DNA from: Leptonema sp964619535
Lineage (GTDB): Bacteria > Spirochaetota > Leptospiria > Leptospirales > Leptonemataceae
Direction: 5' to 3'
Assembly: GCA_964619535.1 (NCBI GenBank)
Contig: CAZUEX010000006.1
Location: 1 to 64,000, forward strand
Length of the DNA: 64,000 nucleotides
Shown here: positions 1 through 9,317 of the stretch, piece after piece
How positions within the stretch are numbered: position 1 is the stretch's first letter
Layout of the letters: every line of letters begins with the position of its first letter
Translations under genes and position numbers: made by a program
The notes under the pieces: model-generated
Seen by the model: the letters and a program-made list of their open reading frames with translations, nothing else
What the model was told of the DNA's origin: nothing
Databases searched by the model: none

Positions 1-54
1 CCCTGTCTCATTTGTTGTTCCTCCTTCGAGGCGACAACTTCGCTGACATTTACC

Positions 55-411
55 GAGTCGATCTACGATGAGTTCATGCAACATGCCATCGATCGCGTGT
101 CAAAGATCACGCAGGGCAATCCCCTCGATACAACAACCATGATTGGAGCACAGTGTTCCAGCGAACAGGTAGAGAAGATCCTTTCTTACATAGAGATTGG
201 TCGTAAGGAAGGTGCGGAATGCCTGATCGGTGGTGAAAGGGCAAAGCTTGCCGAGGAACTGCGCGAGGGTTACTATATTAAGCCCACAATCTTCAAAGGC
301 AACAATCGCATGCGTATCTTCCAGGAAGAGATCTTCGGACCCGTGGTTTCGGTAACGACGTTCAAGGACCTGCTTGTTAGCTACAGTCCCAAAGCCCTGG
401 GCTTTTTCTAA
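55..411 (+). pseudogene. Aldehyde dehydrogenase remnant (AldB/AcoD/ExaC type)
   Basis: An open frame carries a clear class of NAD-dependent aldehyde dehydrogenase sequence: ESIYDEF, then GNPLD, MIGAQ, GGERA, GYYIKPTIF and EEIFGPVVSVTTFKD. It then jumps directly to LLVSYSPKALGFF, which is the authentic carboxyl end of AldB/AcoD-type enzymes. About 90 residues normally lie between these two segments, so an in-frame internal deletion is inferred. The first 54 bases of the window do not look like the expected upstream region, which carries the catalytic Cys of the VCTCPSR segment. The product therefore lacks the catalytic cysteine and much of the C-terminal catalytic and oligomerisation region and should be inactive. 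The intact downstream DUF779 gene is the usual neighbour of this enzyme type, so this is probably decay of a real operon. Confidence 0.8.
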
Positions 412-419
412 TCTCTTAC

Positions 420-440
420 GGGCGCTTCGGCGCCCTTTTT
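420..440 (+). terminator. Intrinsic terminator-like hairpin between ALDH remnant and DUF779
   Basis: A GGGCGC stem, TTCG tetraloop and GCGCCC stem are followed directly by TTTTT. The Shine-Dalgarno AAGGAG of the DUF779 gene begins immediately after the T-run. The hairpin should end or attenuate transcripts from the aldehyde dehydrogenase remnant, so the DUF779 gene would depend on readthrough. Confidence 0.75.
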
Positions 441-452
441 AAGGAGTATGCC

Positions 453-785
453 ATGACCGATACAAAGCGAATCGACGTTACAGACGAGGCGGCCGCCGTC
501 ATTCAAAAGCTGCGCTCCATGCACGGTGATCTTATCTTTCATCAGTCAGGAGGCTGCTGCGATGGATCGGCTCCTATGTGTTACCGGGCAGATGAGTTTC
601 TGATTTCAGATCATGACGTGCTGCTTGGCACGATTGCCGATACGCCATTCTACATGAGTGCAGCACAGTTCGAATACTGGAAGCATACCTTCCTTACGGT
701 GGATGTGATTCCCGGCAAAGGCGGATTTTCACTGGAGGCCTCAGAAGGGGTGCGTTTTCATATCAGAAGCCAGCTCCTCGAATAG
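453..785 (+). CDS. DUF779 family protein
   Basis: A 110-residue protein matching the DUF779 family in length and in its hallmark segment HQSGGCCDGSAPMC near residues 31-44, rich in Cys. The biochemical role of DUF779 is not established. Its genes are commonly next to acetaldehyde/aldehyde dehydrogenases of the AldB/ExaC type, and that is the context here. The ATG is preceded by AAGGAG at a normal distance. The Cys-Cys pair suggests metal or redox chemistry, which is inference. The gene itself looks intact, although its partner enzyme upstream is broken. Confidence 0.85.
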   Translation: MTDTKRIDVTDEAAAVIQKLRSMHGDLIFHQSGGCCDGSAPMCYRADEFLISDHDVLLGTIADTPFYMSAAQFEYWKHTFLTVDVIPGKGGFSLEASEGVRFHIRSQLLE

Positions 786-861
786 TGGCCAGCTGCTCCG
801 GCAGAAATCAAACCCGGCCGCTACAGCTGATGTTTGCAATACCGGCAAAATTCAAAAAAAA

Positions 862-3273
862 TTGGAACGATATCAGGTTTTGCACGTCCACTCCGTCATA
901 TTGTCCGTGGTTGCGCGCGCTCGGCTGCTGATTTTCCCGCTACTTTTGAGCCTGCTGTCCTGCAAGGCCGAGCAGACGCATATTGAGCTGCTTCTGGACG
1001 ATCATCGCAGTATCGAGTTTCAGGATATTGTAGCGGAGGTCGCCGCCAGGCGCTCCGGCGAGTCCGGAGCCGGGCCACACGGATTGTCATTACCCTGGAA
1101 GAGCATCAGCTCCAGTGCAAAATTGCATCAGGGATTCTACAGCGGGCGCCTTTATATCAGGCTGACCTTAGCCGAAAACCAGCAGGGACTTTACCGAATC
1201 CGCTTTCGAAACCCCAATCTGGAACATGTGGATTGCTTTAATCCTGCAACCGGCCAGCTAACCCATGAAGGAGTTCTGAGCCGCTCACGGTCCATTTTCC
1301 CTTCCTGTCACATCGACACCGCTCAGGGCCGCACCCTGCTACTTCGCGTCGATTCGCGCACGCCGTACAGGCTACCCATCGAGATCATCCCGCAGGCAGA
1401 GTGGACCAACGTAGAGCGTCTGACCGGTACCATTCCGGCCTTCGTCAGTGGTGCGGCCATGACATTGCTGGTCTACCATTTCCTGCTCTGGCGTCGTACA
1501 CGAGATTGGGCTTCCTTATACTTCCTGCCGTATCTGGTCTTAACCACGTTATACCGGCTCACATACCATGGTCTGCTGACGCCTTTACTGAAGCCCGATC
1601 ATGGACATCTTCAACTGCCTCTTACACTGTCTCTGTGGCTTCTGGCAAACTTTATGCTGCTGTTATGGACCAAACGTTTTCTGCGCCCCCTGGTCTTCGG
1701 CCCGGCGATGCAGGAGCTAACCAATGCTATACTCCTCATTGTGGCAGGATTGCTTGCAACGTTACCTTTTGATCCTTACCTGGCCAACCGTGTCGGTTAC
1801 GCATTGTCCTTTCCCTTTGCACTCTATCTGATACTTATCGGTTTTGCTGCGGCCCGGGTGGGCTACGGACCGGCCTTCTATTTCGGATTATCCGTCCTTG
1901 CTTTTCCGCTGAGCATTCTATTAAACTCTTTGCTTTCGGCCGGCAAGTCTTCACTGCCCGGCTACGTGGAATTTGCCATAGACCTGTCTTTTCTTATGCA
2001 GATCCTTCTGATGGCCTTTGCCATCGTTGACGGTATTCACAGCAAGGTGCAGCAGGCCAACGACAGACTGGAATCTGAAGTCCGCCTGCGAACTGCCGAG
2101 CTTCAAACAGAAGTCATTGAACGGAAGCGTTCTCAGGAGATTGCAGAAGAGGCAAACCGGGCAAAGACACGCTTCCTTGCCAACGTCTCGCACGAGATCC
2201 GTACGCCGATGAATGTCATCCTCGGAATCAATGACATCCTGAAAGAAGAGCCGCATCTACAGAAAGACAAACGAGATCTGCTGGATGTCCTGCATCGCTC
2301 TGGAAAATCGCTGATTCAGATCCTCGATGACATCCTGCAAACATCGCGAATCGAACTCGGTCAGATCGATATCAACGAACAACCTTTTGAGCTTCGGTCC
2401 TGGCTGGAACATCTCTGCGCACCGTTTGAACAACACCTGTCCAGAAGGGGAGTGCACTTTCGCGTCGATATCGAGGACGTTCCGGACCGCCTGATCGGCG
2501 ATTCTGCAAGTATCTCACAGATTCTTGGAAACCTGCTTTCCAATGCCACGAAATTCACAGAAAAGGGTTCCGTACGGCTGCTGGTCCGGGTTTTCAAACG
2601 ACAGCACGATCACATTCTTGTACAGTTTTCTGTCATTGATACAGGCATAGGTATCCCCGAAGAAGATCATGAAAATCTGTTTACTCCCTTTTCGTCAGCC
2701 AACGCACGAACAGCACCTCGTTACGGTGGAACAGGTCTTGGACTTTCCATTGCCCAATCGTTAACAACATTGCTGAAAGGAACATTAACGTTTCAGAGCA
2801 CCGTTAATACCGGTTCAGAGTTTACACTGACGTTGCCCTTCAGGCTTCAAAAAGAAAAGACGCCCACGCCAAACAACGAACGATTCCTCGATGCCCGTAT
2901 TCTGCTTGCAGAGGATCAGCCCGAGAATCGTTTTCTTTTTGATCGATACCTGAGAAAGCACGTCCGACAGCTGGTGTTTGCAGAAGATGGAGAACAGGCC
3001 GTATCAACGTTTGCTTCATCCTCTTTCGACCTGGTCCTGATGGATATACGTATGCCCGTCATGGATGGTTACGAAGCCTACATGCGAATACGCGATTACG
3101 AAGCCGACAACGGACGAAGCCCATGCCCTGTACTGGCTTTGACCGCACATGCAATGGAGGCGGAACGACAACGTCTGAACCAAACGGGATTTGACGAAAT
3201 CCTCACCAAGCCCGTCCAGAAATCAGACCTGCTGGACGCCATCGAACGTCACCTCGGTGTTGTCCGGCATTAA
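862..3273 (+). CDS. 7TM-DISM hybrid sensor histidine kinase with receiver domain
   Basis: A membrane hybrid kinase of about 800 residues. Order: a lipoprotein-like or signal-anchor N-terminus (LLSLLSC), an extracytoplasmic 7TMR-DISM type beta domain (about 35-190), seven hydrophobic segments (about 195-390), a short coiled coil, HisKA with SHEIRTPMN (phospho-acceptor His near residue 444), HATPase with GTGLGLS, and a C-terminal receiver with LMDIRMPVMDG (acceptor Asp near 728). There is no ATG at the 5' end. TTG 862 is the longest choice; TTG 901 or GTG 907 would put the start closer to the hydrophobic signal, and none has a strong ribosome-binding site. No output protein is adjacent, so the partner is unknown. 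7TM-DISM kinases are frequent in Leptospiraceae and are thought to sense carbohydrate-like ligands. Confidence 0.9.
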   Translation: MERYQVLHVHSVILSVVARARLLIFPLLLSLLSCKAEQTHIELLLDDHRSIEFQDIVAEVAARRSGESGAGPHGLSLPWKSISSSAKLHQGFYSGRLYIRLTLAENQQGLYRIRFRNPNLEHVDCFNPATGQLTHEGVLSRSRSIFPSCHIDTAQGRTLLLRVDSRTPYRLPIEIIPQAEWTNVERLTGTIPAFVSGAAMTLLVYHFLLWRRTRDWASLYFLPYLVLTTLYRLTYHGLLTPLLKPDHGHLQLPLTLSLWLLANFMLLLWTKRFLRPLVFGPAMQELTNAILLIVAGLLATLPFDPYLANRVGYALSFPFALYLILIGFAAARVGYGPAFYFGLSVLAFPLSILLNSLLSAGKSSLPGYVEFAIDLSFLMQILLMAFAIVDGIHSKVQQANDRLESEVRLRTAELQTEVIERKRSQEIAEEANRAKTRFLANVSHEIRTPMNVILGINDILKEEPHLQKDKRDLLDVLHRSGKSLIQILDDILQTSRIELGQIDINEQPFELRSWLEHLCAPFEQHLSRRGVHFRVDIEDVPDRLIGDSASISQILGNLLSNATKFTEKGSVRLLVRVFKRQHDHILVQFSVIDTGIGIPEEDHENLFTPFSSANARTAPRYGGTGLGLSIAQSLTTLLKGTLTFQSTVNTGSEFTLTLPFRLQKEKTPTPNNERFLDARILLAEDQPENRFLFDRYLRKHVRQLVFAEDGEQAVSTFASSSFDLVLMDIRMPVMDGYEAYMRIRDYEADNGRSPCPVLALTAHAMEAERQRLNQTGFDEILTKPVQKSDLLDAIERHLGVVRH

Positions 3274-3314
3274 ACGCAACAGGGAGATTGCAAACGAAGG
3301 TCTGTCGTTCTCGC

Positions 3315-4316
3315 CTATAGGAGCTCGGCAATCTGCACGGCATTCAGGGCTGCCCCTTTTAGAAGCTGGTCACCCACAACGAAGAGCTGCACATTCATGC
3401 CGCTATCATCGCCGTAATCCGTGCGAAGGCGACCCACATACACATCATCCTGACCGGATACCTCAATGGGCATGGGGAAGCGGTTGGCTTCACGATTATC
3501 GAGAACCTTCACGCCAGGAAAGGAAGACAGGGCCTGCCGGATCTCCTCGAGGTTCGCCTTCTGACGAAGCTCAAGATGCACCGACTCAGCATGCGCACGA
3601 AACGTACTGACGCGAATACAGGAAGGAGAAACGCCAATCCCCGGATCACCGAGAATCTTATGCGTTTCATTGATCATCTTCAGCTCTTCCTGGTTATAGC
3701 CCGTTTCAGGATCCATAGAGGAATTATGACTGAATACGTTAAAGGCAAGCTGATGAGGCAGAACGTTCATCGGAATCTCTTCACCTGACAGGTAGGCACG
3801 GGCCTGATCTTCCAGCTCCTGCATTGCTGCAGCACCGGCCCCTGAAGCTGCCTGATACGTGGAAACAATGATCTTCTTTACCCCGTAAAGGCGATGAATG
3901 GGATACACCGCCATCAGAAGAATGATGGTAGAACAGTTTGGATTGGCAATGATACCCTTATGCTTCTTGATATCGTCGGGGTTAATCTCCGGCACCACAA
4001 GTGGCACAGTCGGATCCATGCGAAAGGCACTGGAGTTGTCCACCACCACGCAACCCGATGCAACCGCCACGGGACCAAACTGTTTGCTGATGGACCCACC
4101 GGCACTGAAAAGAGCCACCTGCACATCGTGAAAAGAATCCTCTGAAAGAGCCTCCACCGTATACTCTTTGCCGCGAAACGTCATTGTCTTACCGGCCGAC
4201 CGGGGAGAGGCCAGCAACTTCAGCTGTCCCACATCGACATTACGTTTTTCAAGAACCTTCAGGATTTCCACTCCAACGGCTCCGGTAGCTCCTACAACGG
4301 CATAGTTTTTAGACAT
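3315..4316 (-). CDS. asd: Aspartate-semialdehyde dehydrogenase
   Basis: Catalyses NADPH-dependent reduction of aspartyl phosphate to aspartate semialdehyde, the branch point to diaminopimelate/lysine, threonine and methionine. The protein is 333 residues, normal for the family. The Rossmann motif GATGAVG lies at residues 9-15, the active-site Cys is in NPNCST (Cys128), and the RxHxE segment carries the catalytic His near 242. The ATG has an AAGGAG box upstream. The gene stands alone and is divergent from the CPBP protease gene. Confidence 0.97.
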   Translation of the reverse strand: MSKNYAVVGATGAVGVEILKVLEKRNVDVGQLKLLASPRSAGKTMTFRGKEYTVEALSEDSFHDVQVALFSAGGSISKQFGPVAVASGCVVVDNSSAFRMDPTVPLVVPEINPDDIKKHKGIIANPNCSTIILLMAVYPIHRLYGVKKIIVSTYQAASGAGAAAMQELEDQARAYLSGEEIPMNVLPHQLAFNVFSHNSSMDPETGYNQEELKMINETHKILGDPGIGVSPSCIRVSTFRAHAESVHLELRQKANLEEIRQALSSFPGVKVLDNREANRFPMPIEVSGQDDVYVGRLRTDYGDDSGMNVQLFVVGDQLLKGAALNAVQIAELL

Positions 4317-4465
4317 GAAAAGGCTCCTTCGCTTTTTCCAATTAAGGCCCCTCCCTCAAGATCTGCCATACGTATTTCCGTCAGATCCAATGGCGATCCA
4401 GCGCAGGGTGTGATTCCGATTTTCTGCTTCCGGTTACAGGGCAAAGCCCTTTTTCTGTATATACC

Positions 4466-5287
4466 ATGCCCCCTGATCAACGGTCCGGCCAGCGCAGAGC
4501 CAGGAAAACAAGAAATGGCCGATTGCAGGCAGGATTGCTCTGGCTCCTTCTTGGTTCAGAACGAGATGCCCTGGCAGGCCACCTTTCTACCGACGAGCTG
4601 TTACAGCTGCGTGATGCCATGCAGGCCTATGCAGCGGCCGACGAAAACCAGAAGGCCAGCGCCCTGCGAATGGTACAGCAGGTTCTGACCGGCAGGGAAG
4701 GCTCGACCACATTGTGGGCCTTCAGTGCTGCATTGCTTGCCCTTACCGTTCTTCTTGCCATCGTACATGCCATCCAGCAGCCAGACCGGCCGTTTCTTTA
4801 TCTGCTTTCGCTTTTCGGCCCTCTGCTCATTGCCTGCTCTGCTCCGTTCTTCTTTTATCGAATCCCTCTTTACAGGCGGATTGGTCTTTTTGCTCCCACG
4901 GGCTTCTTTTATGCCCTGCCTGCCTTCGTGGCACTGCTATGGCTGCTTTTTTCGATCAATACGGTCACCGCCCTGCCCACCGCACGACTCCCTGCCCTGG
5001 AAATGGGCATACTGAGCCTTGGAGCCTTGCTTGCACCACTGTTTGAGGAGCTGTTTTTCCGCGAGATTCTGCCATCAGCGATCGGACGCTTCCCGCATTT
5101 CGCAGGTCATCTGGGATCGGCCTTTCTCTTCGCCGTGCTCCATCTACCGGTGGATGGCTGGCAATTTTTGCTTTATCTGATGGCAGCGGCCACGCTTTCC
5201 CTGCTTCGTATCGTCACAGACAGCCTTCTGTGGCCGGTTGTGGTGCACAGCGCCGCCAACGTCACATCCCTGTGGATTATGACATAA
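4466..5287 (+). CDS. CPBP (CAAX/Abi) family intramembrane glutamic protease
   Basis: A multi-pass membrane protein of 273 residues. The C-terminal half carries the CPBP signature: FEELFFREIL with the EExxxR motif at 194-199, then FAVLH and HSAANV, supplying the conserved Glu and His residues of this intramembrane protease family. The N-terminal 90 residues are a soluble, helical segment with no clear match, followed by several hydrophobic helices. Family members act as CAAX-type peptidases, bacteriocin self-immunity proteins or regulators; no substrate is evident here. Its promoter region is shared with divergent asd. Confidence 0.85.
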   Translation: MPPDQRSGQRRARKTRNGRLQAGLLWLLLGSERDALAGHLSTDELLQLRDAMQAYAAADENQKASALRMVQQVLTGREGSTTLWAFSAALLALTVLLAIVHAIQQPDRPFLYLLSLFGPLLIACSAPFFFYRIPLYRRIGLFAPTGFFYALPAFVALLWLLFSINTVTALPTARLPALEMGILSLGALLAPLFEELFFREILPSAIGRFPHFAGHLGSAFLFAVLHLPVDGWQFLLYLMAAATLSLLRIVTDSLLWPVVVHSAANVTSLWIMT

Positions 5288-5290
5288 CGC

Positions 5291-6019
5291 TTAGCGAACG
5301 TAGATTCGGGTAAAATCAAAGGGCTGGATGGTCGAACTGCCCGGATCCTTCCAGTTTGCCTGCTGCATCGACAGGGCATCGGCACTGACCGAAGCATATC
5401 CTGCCTCTTTTCGATGTCCATCCTTCAAATACAGGATGCGCTTTACCTCGGGGAAGTTTTCAAAGAGCGTCAGTGTAAGGCATACCTGGTACATACGGGC
5501 AAGCCGCATCACCTTATCGTCCTGATCGAGACCGGCAGATCTGCGATGCCGGTTCAGCTCCTTCTGAATATAGGCAGTGTCGACGTCAATCAACAGGTCA
5601 CCGTCCCGCAGCCAGAAGCGGCTGACAGCCAGGTCCAGTGCCGGAAAGAAAAAGCCAGCAGCAGAAGGACGCTGTTTGCCCTGAACCAGCGGAAAGGGCG
5701 TTCGAACGATGTAGGCCAGCCGCCGGGCATCCTGTTCAAAATCCCCTGTTTTGATCATCTTTTCGTGCAGCTGAATCATGCGCTGATCGAGCCGGGAAAG
5801 CGTATAGTACGTAATCTCCTCGCGACTGTCCACAACCGGAAAGGCATAACTCAGCCCGGGAACGAGCAATCGAAAGGGATTGGACGAGGTAAGCACGCTT
5901 CCCGACACCAGGGTAAGAAAAACGGCCCAGGCAAGAAGATACAGACGGAATGAAGGCTCGGCCTCATACCGGTCAATCAGACGTGATAAACGAGTGCGCA
6001 ACGGCTGCAGGTATTTCAT
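5291..6019 (-). CDS. Membrane-anchored protein, possibly GerMN-like
   Basis: About 242 residues from the MKYLQ start. One N-terminal hydrophobic segment (about 22-45) precedes an extracytoplasmic domain. The region from about 105 to 200 has a pattern of a basic YIVRTPFPLV strand, GDLLIDVD and a late FPEVKRILYLKDG strand. That pattern is reminiscent of GerMN domains of sporulation proteins and lipoproteins, but the resemblance is weak. I do not recognise a specific function. Longer starts at 6052 and 6130 exist but overlap the region before the divergent GMC oxidoreductase gene. No strong ribosome-binding site decides between them. Confidence 0.6.
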   Translation of the reverse strand: MKYLQPLRTRLSRLIDRYEAEPSFRLYLLAWAVFLTLVSGSVLTSSNPFRLLVPGLSYAFPVVDSREEITYYTLSRLDQRMIQLHEKMIKTGDFEQDARRLAYIVRTPFPLVQGKQRPSAAGFFFPALDLAVSRFWLRDGDLLIDVDTAYIQKELNRHRRSAGLDQDDKVMRLARMYQVCLTLTLFENFPEVKRILYLKDGHRKEAGYASVSADALSMQQANWKDPGSSTIQPFDFTRIYVR

Positions 6020-6174
6020 AGAGGTCCATCGGACGGAAATGGCCGTCCTCATGTTGCTTTTTTTATGGCAAGCCGCCCCGCAAACTTTTTTTCTTGCTCT
6101 GATTGAATCTGCGTTCAGATTTGAAGCCATCCGCCCTTACCCGGGCAAGAAAGAGACAATCCGGAGAGTTCTTC

Positions 6175-7833
6175 ATGCAAAAACGTTACGATTATGTTGT
6201 CATCGGCTCAGGTTTTGGGGGCAGTGTGTCGGCCCTGCGCCTGGCCCAGAAAGGCTACTCTGTAGCCGTAATCGAGGCCGGCCGGCGATACAACAGCGAT
6301 GATTTTCCAAAATCCAACTGGAACCTCAGAAAGTTTCTGTGGCTACCTGCCCTGGCACTGTACGGCATACAGCGTATCAATCTGCTGAAAAACGTGCTCG
6401 TTCTGTCTGGAGCCGGTGTGGGCGGAGGCAGTCTCGTCTATGCCAATACACTGTATGTTCCGCTTCCTGCATTCTTCGAGAATCCCATCGTAAAGAAGAT
6501 GGGAGGCGATAAAGCCCTTCTGCCCTTTTACGAACTGGCCAAAAAGATGCTCGGTGTGTCCACAACTCCACGCATCTTCAAGGCCGATGAAATGCTTCGC
6601 GATACGGCAACAGAGATGGGATTTGGCCATACCTTCAAATCCACGCCTGCTGCCGTTTACTTCGGTACCCCTGACGAAAAGCATCCCGATCCTTATTTCG
6701 GCGGTGAGGGACCCGAACGTGTGGGCTGCAATTACTGTGGCGGCTGCATGGTGGGATGCCGCAACAATTCGAAAAACACCCTCGATAAGAACTACCTGTA
6801 CTTTGCAGAGCGCCTTGGCGTGGAGATCTTTCCTGAAACCAAGGTCGTTGATATTATTCCGGCCGGCGAAGATGGATCAGAAGGCTATACAATCCGCACA
6901 AAATCGTCGACAGGCTCTTCTTCAGCCAGGACCTTTGAAACCCAGGGCATTGTCCTTTCGGCCGGCGTCCTGGGAACCATGAAGCTTCTGTGGACAATGA
7001 AACAGAAGGGACGCCTGCCACGCATATCCGATCGGCTCGGACATATGGTGCGAACCAACTCTGAATCGATCATCGGCGTAACCGCTCGTGATAAAAAAAC
7101 CGACTTCAGCCATGGCATCGCCATTACGTCGAGCGTTTTCCCCGACCCCGACACCCATATTGAGCCCGTGCGTTATCCAGAAGGCTCCGATGCCATGAAC
7201 GGCCTGGCAGCGCCCGTAATGGTGGACGGCGGCGGGCGTATACCGCGTCAGCTGCGATTCTTCTTAGCCCTGCTTATGCATCCCATCCGGGCGCTTCGCC
7301 TTACCTGGCCCGTTGGCTTTGCCAGAAGATCGATCATCCTGCTGGTCATGCAAAGCGTTGATAACTACATCAGCATCAAGAATAAACGAACCCTGTTCTG
7401 GCCTTTTACAAAGGTCCTTACAACGGATACCGGCAAGGGAGGCCGACTGCCTTCGTATATTCCGATTGCCAACCAGTTTGCACGAGCCCTGGCGCGCCGC
7501 ATGAACGGCTATGCGCGTAGCTCTATCAACGAAGTACTGCTCGACATTCCAACAACGGCACACATCCTCGGTGGGGCCTGCATCGGCGAAACACCTGAAG
7601 AAGGTGTTGTTGATCTGAAAAACAGGCTTTTCGGCTATAAAAACTTCCTTGTATGCGATGGTTCTGTAGTACCGGCAAACCTTGGCGTTAACCCAAGCCT
7701 TACCATTACAGCGTTATCCGAACGAGCCATGTCTCTGGTGCCGCCTAAAACCCAGACGAAACACTTCAAATTTGAAGAAAGCTGGGAGGTAACGTCCCTT
7801 CTGGACGGTGCAGCCAGAATCCAGACAACATAA
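6175..7833 (+). CDS. GMC family oxidoreductase (cholesterol-oxidase-like)
   Basis: An FAD-dependent oxidoreductase of 552 residues. The FAD-binding GSGFGGS motif sits at about residues 11-17, EAG follows near 36-38, GAGVGGGS near 80-87 and GVNPSLTITALSER near the C-terminus. It belongs to the cholesterol-oxidase-like branch that has a cysteine-rich insert, here CNYCGGCMVGC near residue 184, whose role is unclear. The substrate is likely a sterol-like or other alcohol, but cannot be named. ATG 6175 is chosen because GGAGAG precedes it and the FAD motif follows directly; a longer frame begins at 6103. A clean terminator follows. Confidence 0.9.
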   Translation: MQKRYDYVVIGSGFGGSVSALRLAQKGYSVAVIEAGRRYNSDDFPKSNWNLRKFLWLPALALYGIQRINLLKNVLVLSGAGVGGGSLVYANTLYVPLPAFFENPIVKKMGGDKALLPFYELAKKMLGVSTTPRIFKADEMLRDTATEMGFGHTFKSTPAAVYFGTPDEKHPDPYFGGEGPERVGCNYCGGCMVGCRNNSKNTLDKNYLYFAERLGVEIFPETKVVDIIPAGEDGSEGYTIRTKSSTGSSSARTFETQGIVLSAGVLGTMKLLWTMKQKGRLPRISDRLGHMVRTNSESIIGVTARDKKTDFSHGIAITSSVFPDPDTHIEPVRYPEGSDAMNGLAAPVMVDGGGRIPRQLRFFLALLMHPIRALRLTWPVGFARRSIILLVMQSVDNYISIKNKRTLFWPFTKVLTTDTGKGGRLPSYIPIANQFARALARRMNGYARSSINEVLLDIPTTAHILGGACIGETPEEGVVDLKNRLFGYKNFLVCDGSVVPANLGVNPSLTITALSERAMSLVPPKTQTKHFKFEESWEVTSLLDGAARIQTT

Positions 7834-7844
7834 AGATTCTTACA

Positions 7845-7868
7845 GGGCCTCCTCAGCGAGGCCCTTTT
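7845..7868 (+). terminator. Intrinsic terminator after GMC oxidoreductase
   Basis: A perfect 7-bp stem GGGCCTC / GAGGCCC with loop CTCAGC is followed by TTTT. It lies 12 bases after the GMC oxidoreductase stop. Confidence 0.85.
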
Positions 7869-7932
7869 GCATGCGTTGACCGTACGGCAAAAAGTACCTG
7901 CCGAAGGCGGCCATCAGCCTTACCTTTTCTGC

Positions 7933-8688
7933 ATGATGCCCGTTTTGTTCGTCGGCCATGGCAGCCCAACCAATGCCCTTGGCGACAGTGACTTTTCCCG
8001 TATCTGGAAACGCCTTGGCCAGACGATCCCGCGTCCCGCTGCTATAGTGGCCATCTCTGCCCACTGGCTGCGCCGCGGCACAGCCGTTACGGCCATGTCC
8101 CGGCCTCCTACGATTCATGACTTCTACGGTTTTCCAGACGAGCTTTTCGCGCTTCAGTATCCGGCCCCGGGAAATCCAGAGCTGGCCCGTCGTCTTGCAG
8201 GCCTGACACCCTCGAGCCTTGATAATGAATGGGGGCTTGATCACGGTACCTGGAGCGTGCTGATCCATATGTTCCCGGATGCCAGCATACCGGTTGTGCA
8301 GCTCAGCCTCGACATAGACAAAACGGCAGATGAGCATTTTCAACTTGGCCGTATGCTGCATCCCCTTCGCGAAGAAGGCATCCTCATTCTTGGCAGCGGG
8401 AATATTGTACACAATCTTGCTTTAATGGACTGGAGGCGAAAAGAAGGATTCGCATGGGCCGAACGGGTGAACGATCAGATAAAAGCATGGATCCGGTCCG
8501 GCGATTATGCCTCTGTGCTGCAATGCGAAAAGGCTGGAGGCGACTTCAAACAGGCCATTCCCACGCCAGAACATTTCTGGCCTTTACTGTATGTCCTGGG
8601 AGCTTCAAAGCCAGACGAGCCGCTCGAATTCTTTACAGACGCCATCCCCTTTGGTGCCGTCGCGATGACCGGGCTTAAGGTGGGCTGA
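7933..8688 (+). CDS. ygiD: 4,5-DOPA extradiol dioxygenase family (YgiD/LigB-like)
   Basis: About 251 residues matching the LigB-superfamily YgiD proteins, non-haem metal-dependent ring-cleaving dioxygenases. The metal-ligand region FVGHGSP is at the N-terminus, followed by ISAHW, the DHGTW segment and GSGNIVHNL, all in family order. ATG 7933 or the adjacent ATG 7936 fits the usual family start; a longer frame from 7867 would run into the upstream terminator. YgiD of E. coli cleaves L-DOPA in vitro, but the physiological substrate is generally unknown. The gene appears monocistronic and convergent with the YaaR gene. Confidence 0.9.
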   Translation: MMPVLFVGHGSPTNALGDSDFSRIWKRLGQTIPRPAAIVAISAHWLRRGTAVTAMSRPPTIHDFYGFPDELFALQYPAPGNPELARRLAGLTPSSLDNEWGLDHGTWSVLIHMFPDASIPVVQLSLDIDKTADEHFQLGRMLHPLREEGILILGSGNIVHNLALMDWRRKEGFAWAERVNDQIKAWIRSGDYASVLQCEKAGGDFKQAIPTPEHFWPLLYVLGASKPDEPLEFFTDAIPFGAVAMTGLKVG

Positions 8689-8721
8689 AATGCCCTGAAG
8701 CGGTTGCAGGTTGCTTCTGCC

Positions 8722-9192
8722 TCAGCTTCGCAGGTCCATCAGCAGCCCCCGGATCTCGTCCAGGTTTCGCAGAATCTGAAAGCCGGTATTGGATTTCGAC
8801 TGCAGGGCCATCATCATGCGATGGAGCCTGTCATCAATGATCTGCAATACGTTCAGCTCCACATCATTGCCGCGCACACGTCGCTTGAGCCGGGCCACCT
8901 TCATGTTACTGTTCAGGATTTCCTGGGCAATGCCCTTTACGAGTTCGCGATAATTGCGCAGATTCTCTGGAGACGGATTCTCAATCAGCAGACGCTCTGC
9001 AGCGGGCAGCTCGGACCACATCTTATGGAGATCACGGGTCTCTTCTTCATGGACGGGCAGAACGGTATCCAGGATCTCCTGAAAGCCAGAGCCTTCGCTT
9101 TGCACGGCCGAAGTGCCGCTGTTCCCTTCCGGACGAAGCTTCCGATCCCTGCGCCACCTTACGTCTGTATCCGTTGTTGTGCGGATCTGCAT
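8722..9192 (-). CDS. YaaR family protein (DUF327)
   Basis: About 156 residues. The C-terminal two thirds are all-helical with the YaaR/DUF327 pattern: YRELVKGI, RVRGNDVELNVLQIIDDRL and a closing EIRGLLMDL. The N-terminal 45 residues are polar and probably disordered. YaaR is conserved in Firmicutes, spirochaetes and relatives, and its function is not firmly established. ATG 9192 is preferred over an upstream TTG at 9216. It is convergent with the ygiD-like gene and divergent from the acylase gene. Confidence 0.8.
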   Translation of the reverse strand: MQIRTTTDTDVRWRRDRKLRPEGNSGTSAVQSEGSGFQEILDTVLPVHEEETRDLHKMWSELPAAERLLIENPSPENLRNYRELVKGIAQEILNSNMKVARLKRRVRGNDVELNVLQIIDDRLHRMMMALQSKSNTGFQILRNLDEIRGLLMDLRS

Positions 9193-9317
9193 ACATTCCG
9201 TATCGGCAAAATTCAAAACAGGTCAAGCAGTTCTCCAGGGGAGCAAATGGATATCCAGATACATCTTTTATAGAAGATTATTGACAGCGATTTTCCCGGG
9301 GATTGTTCTGAAAACTG

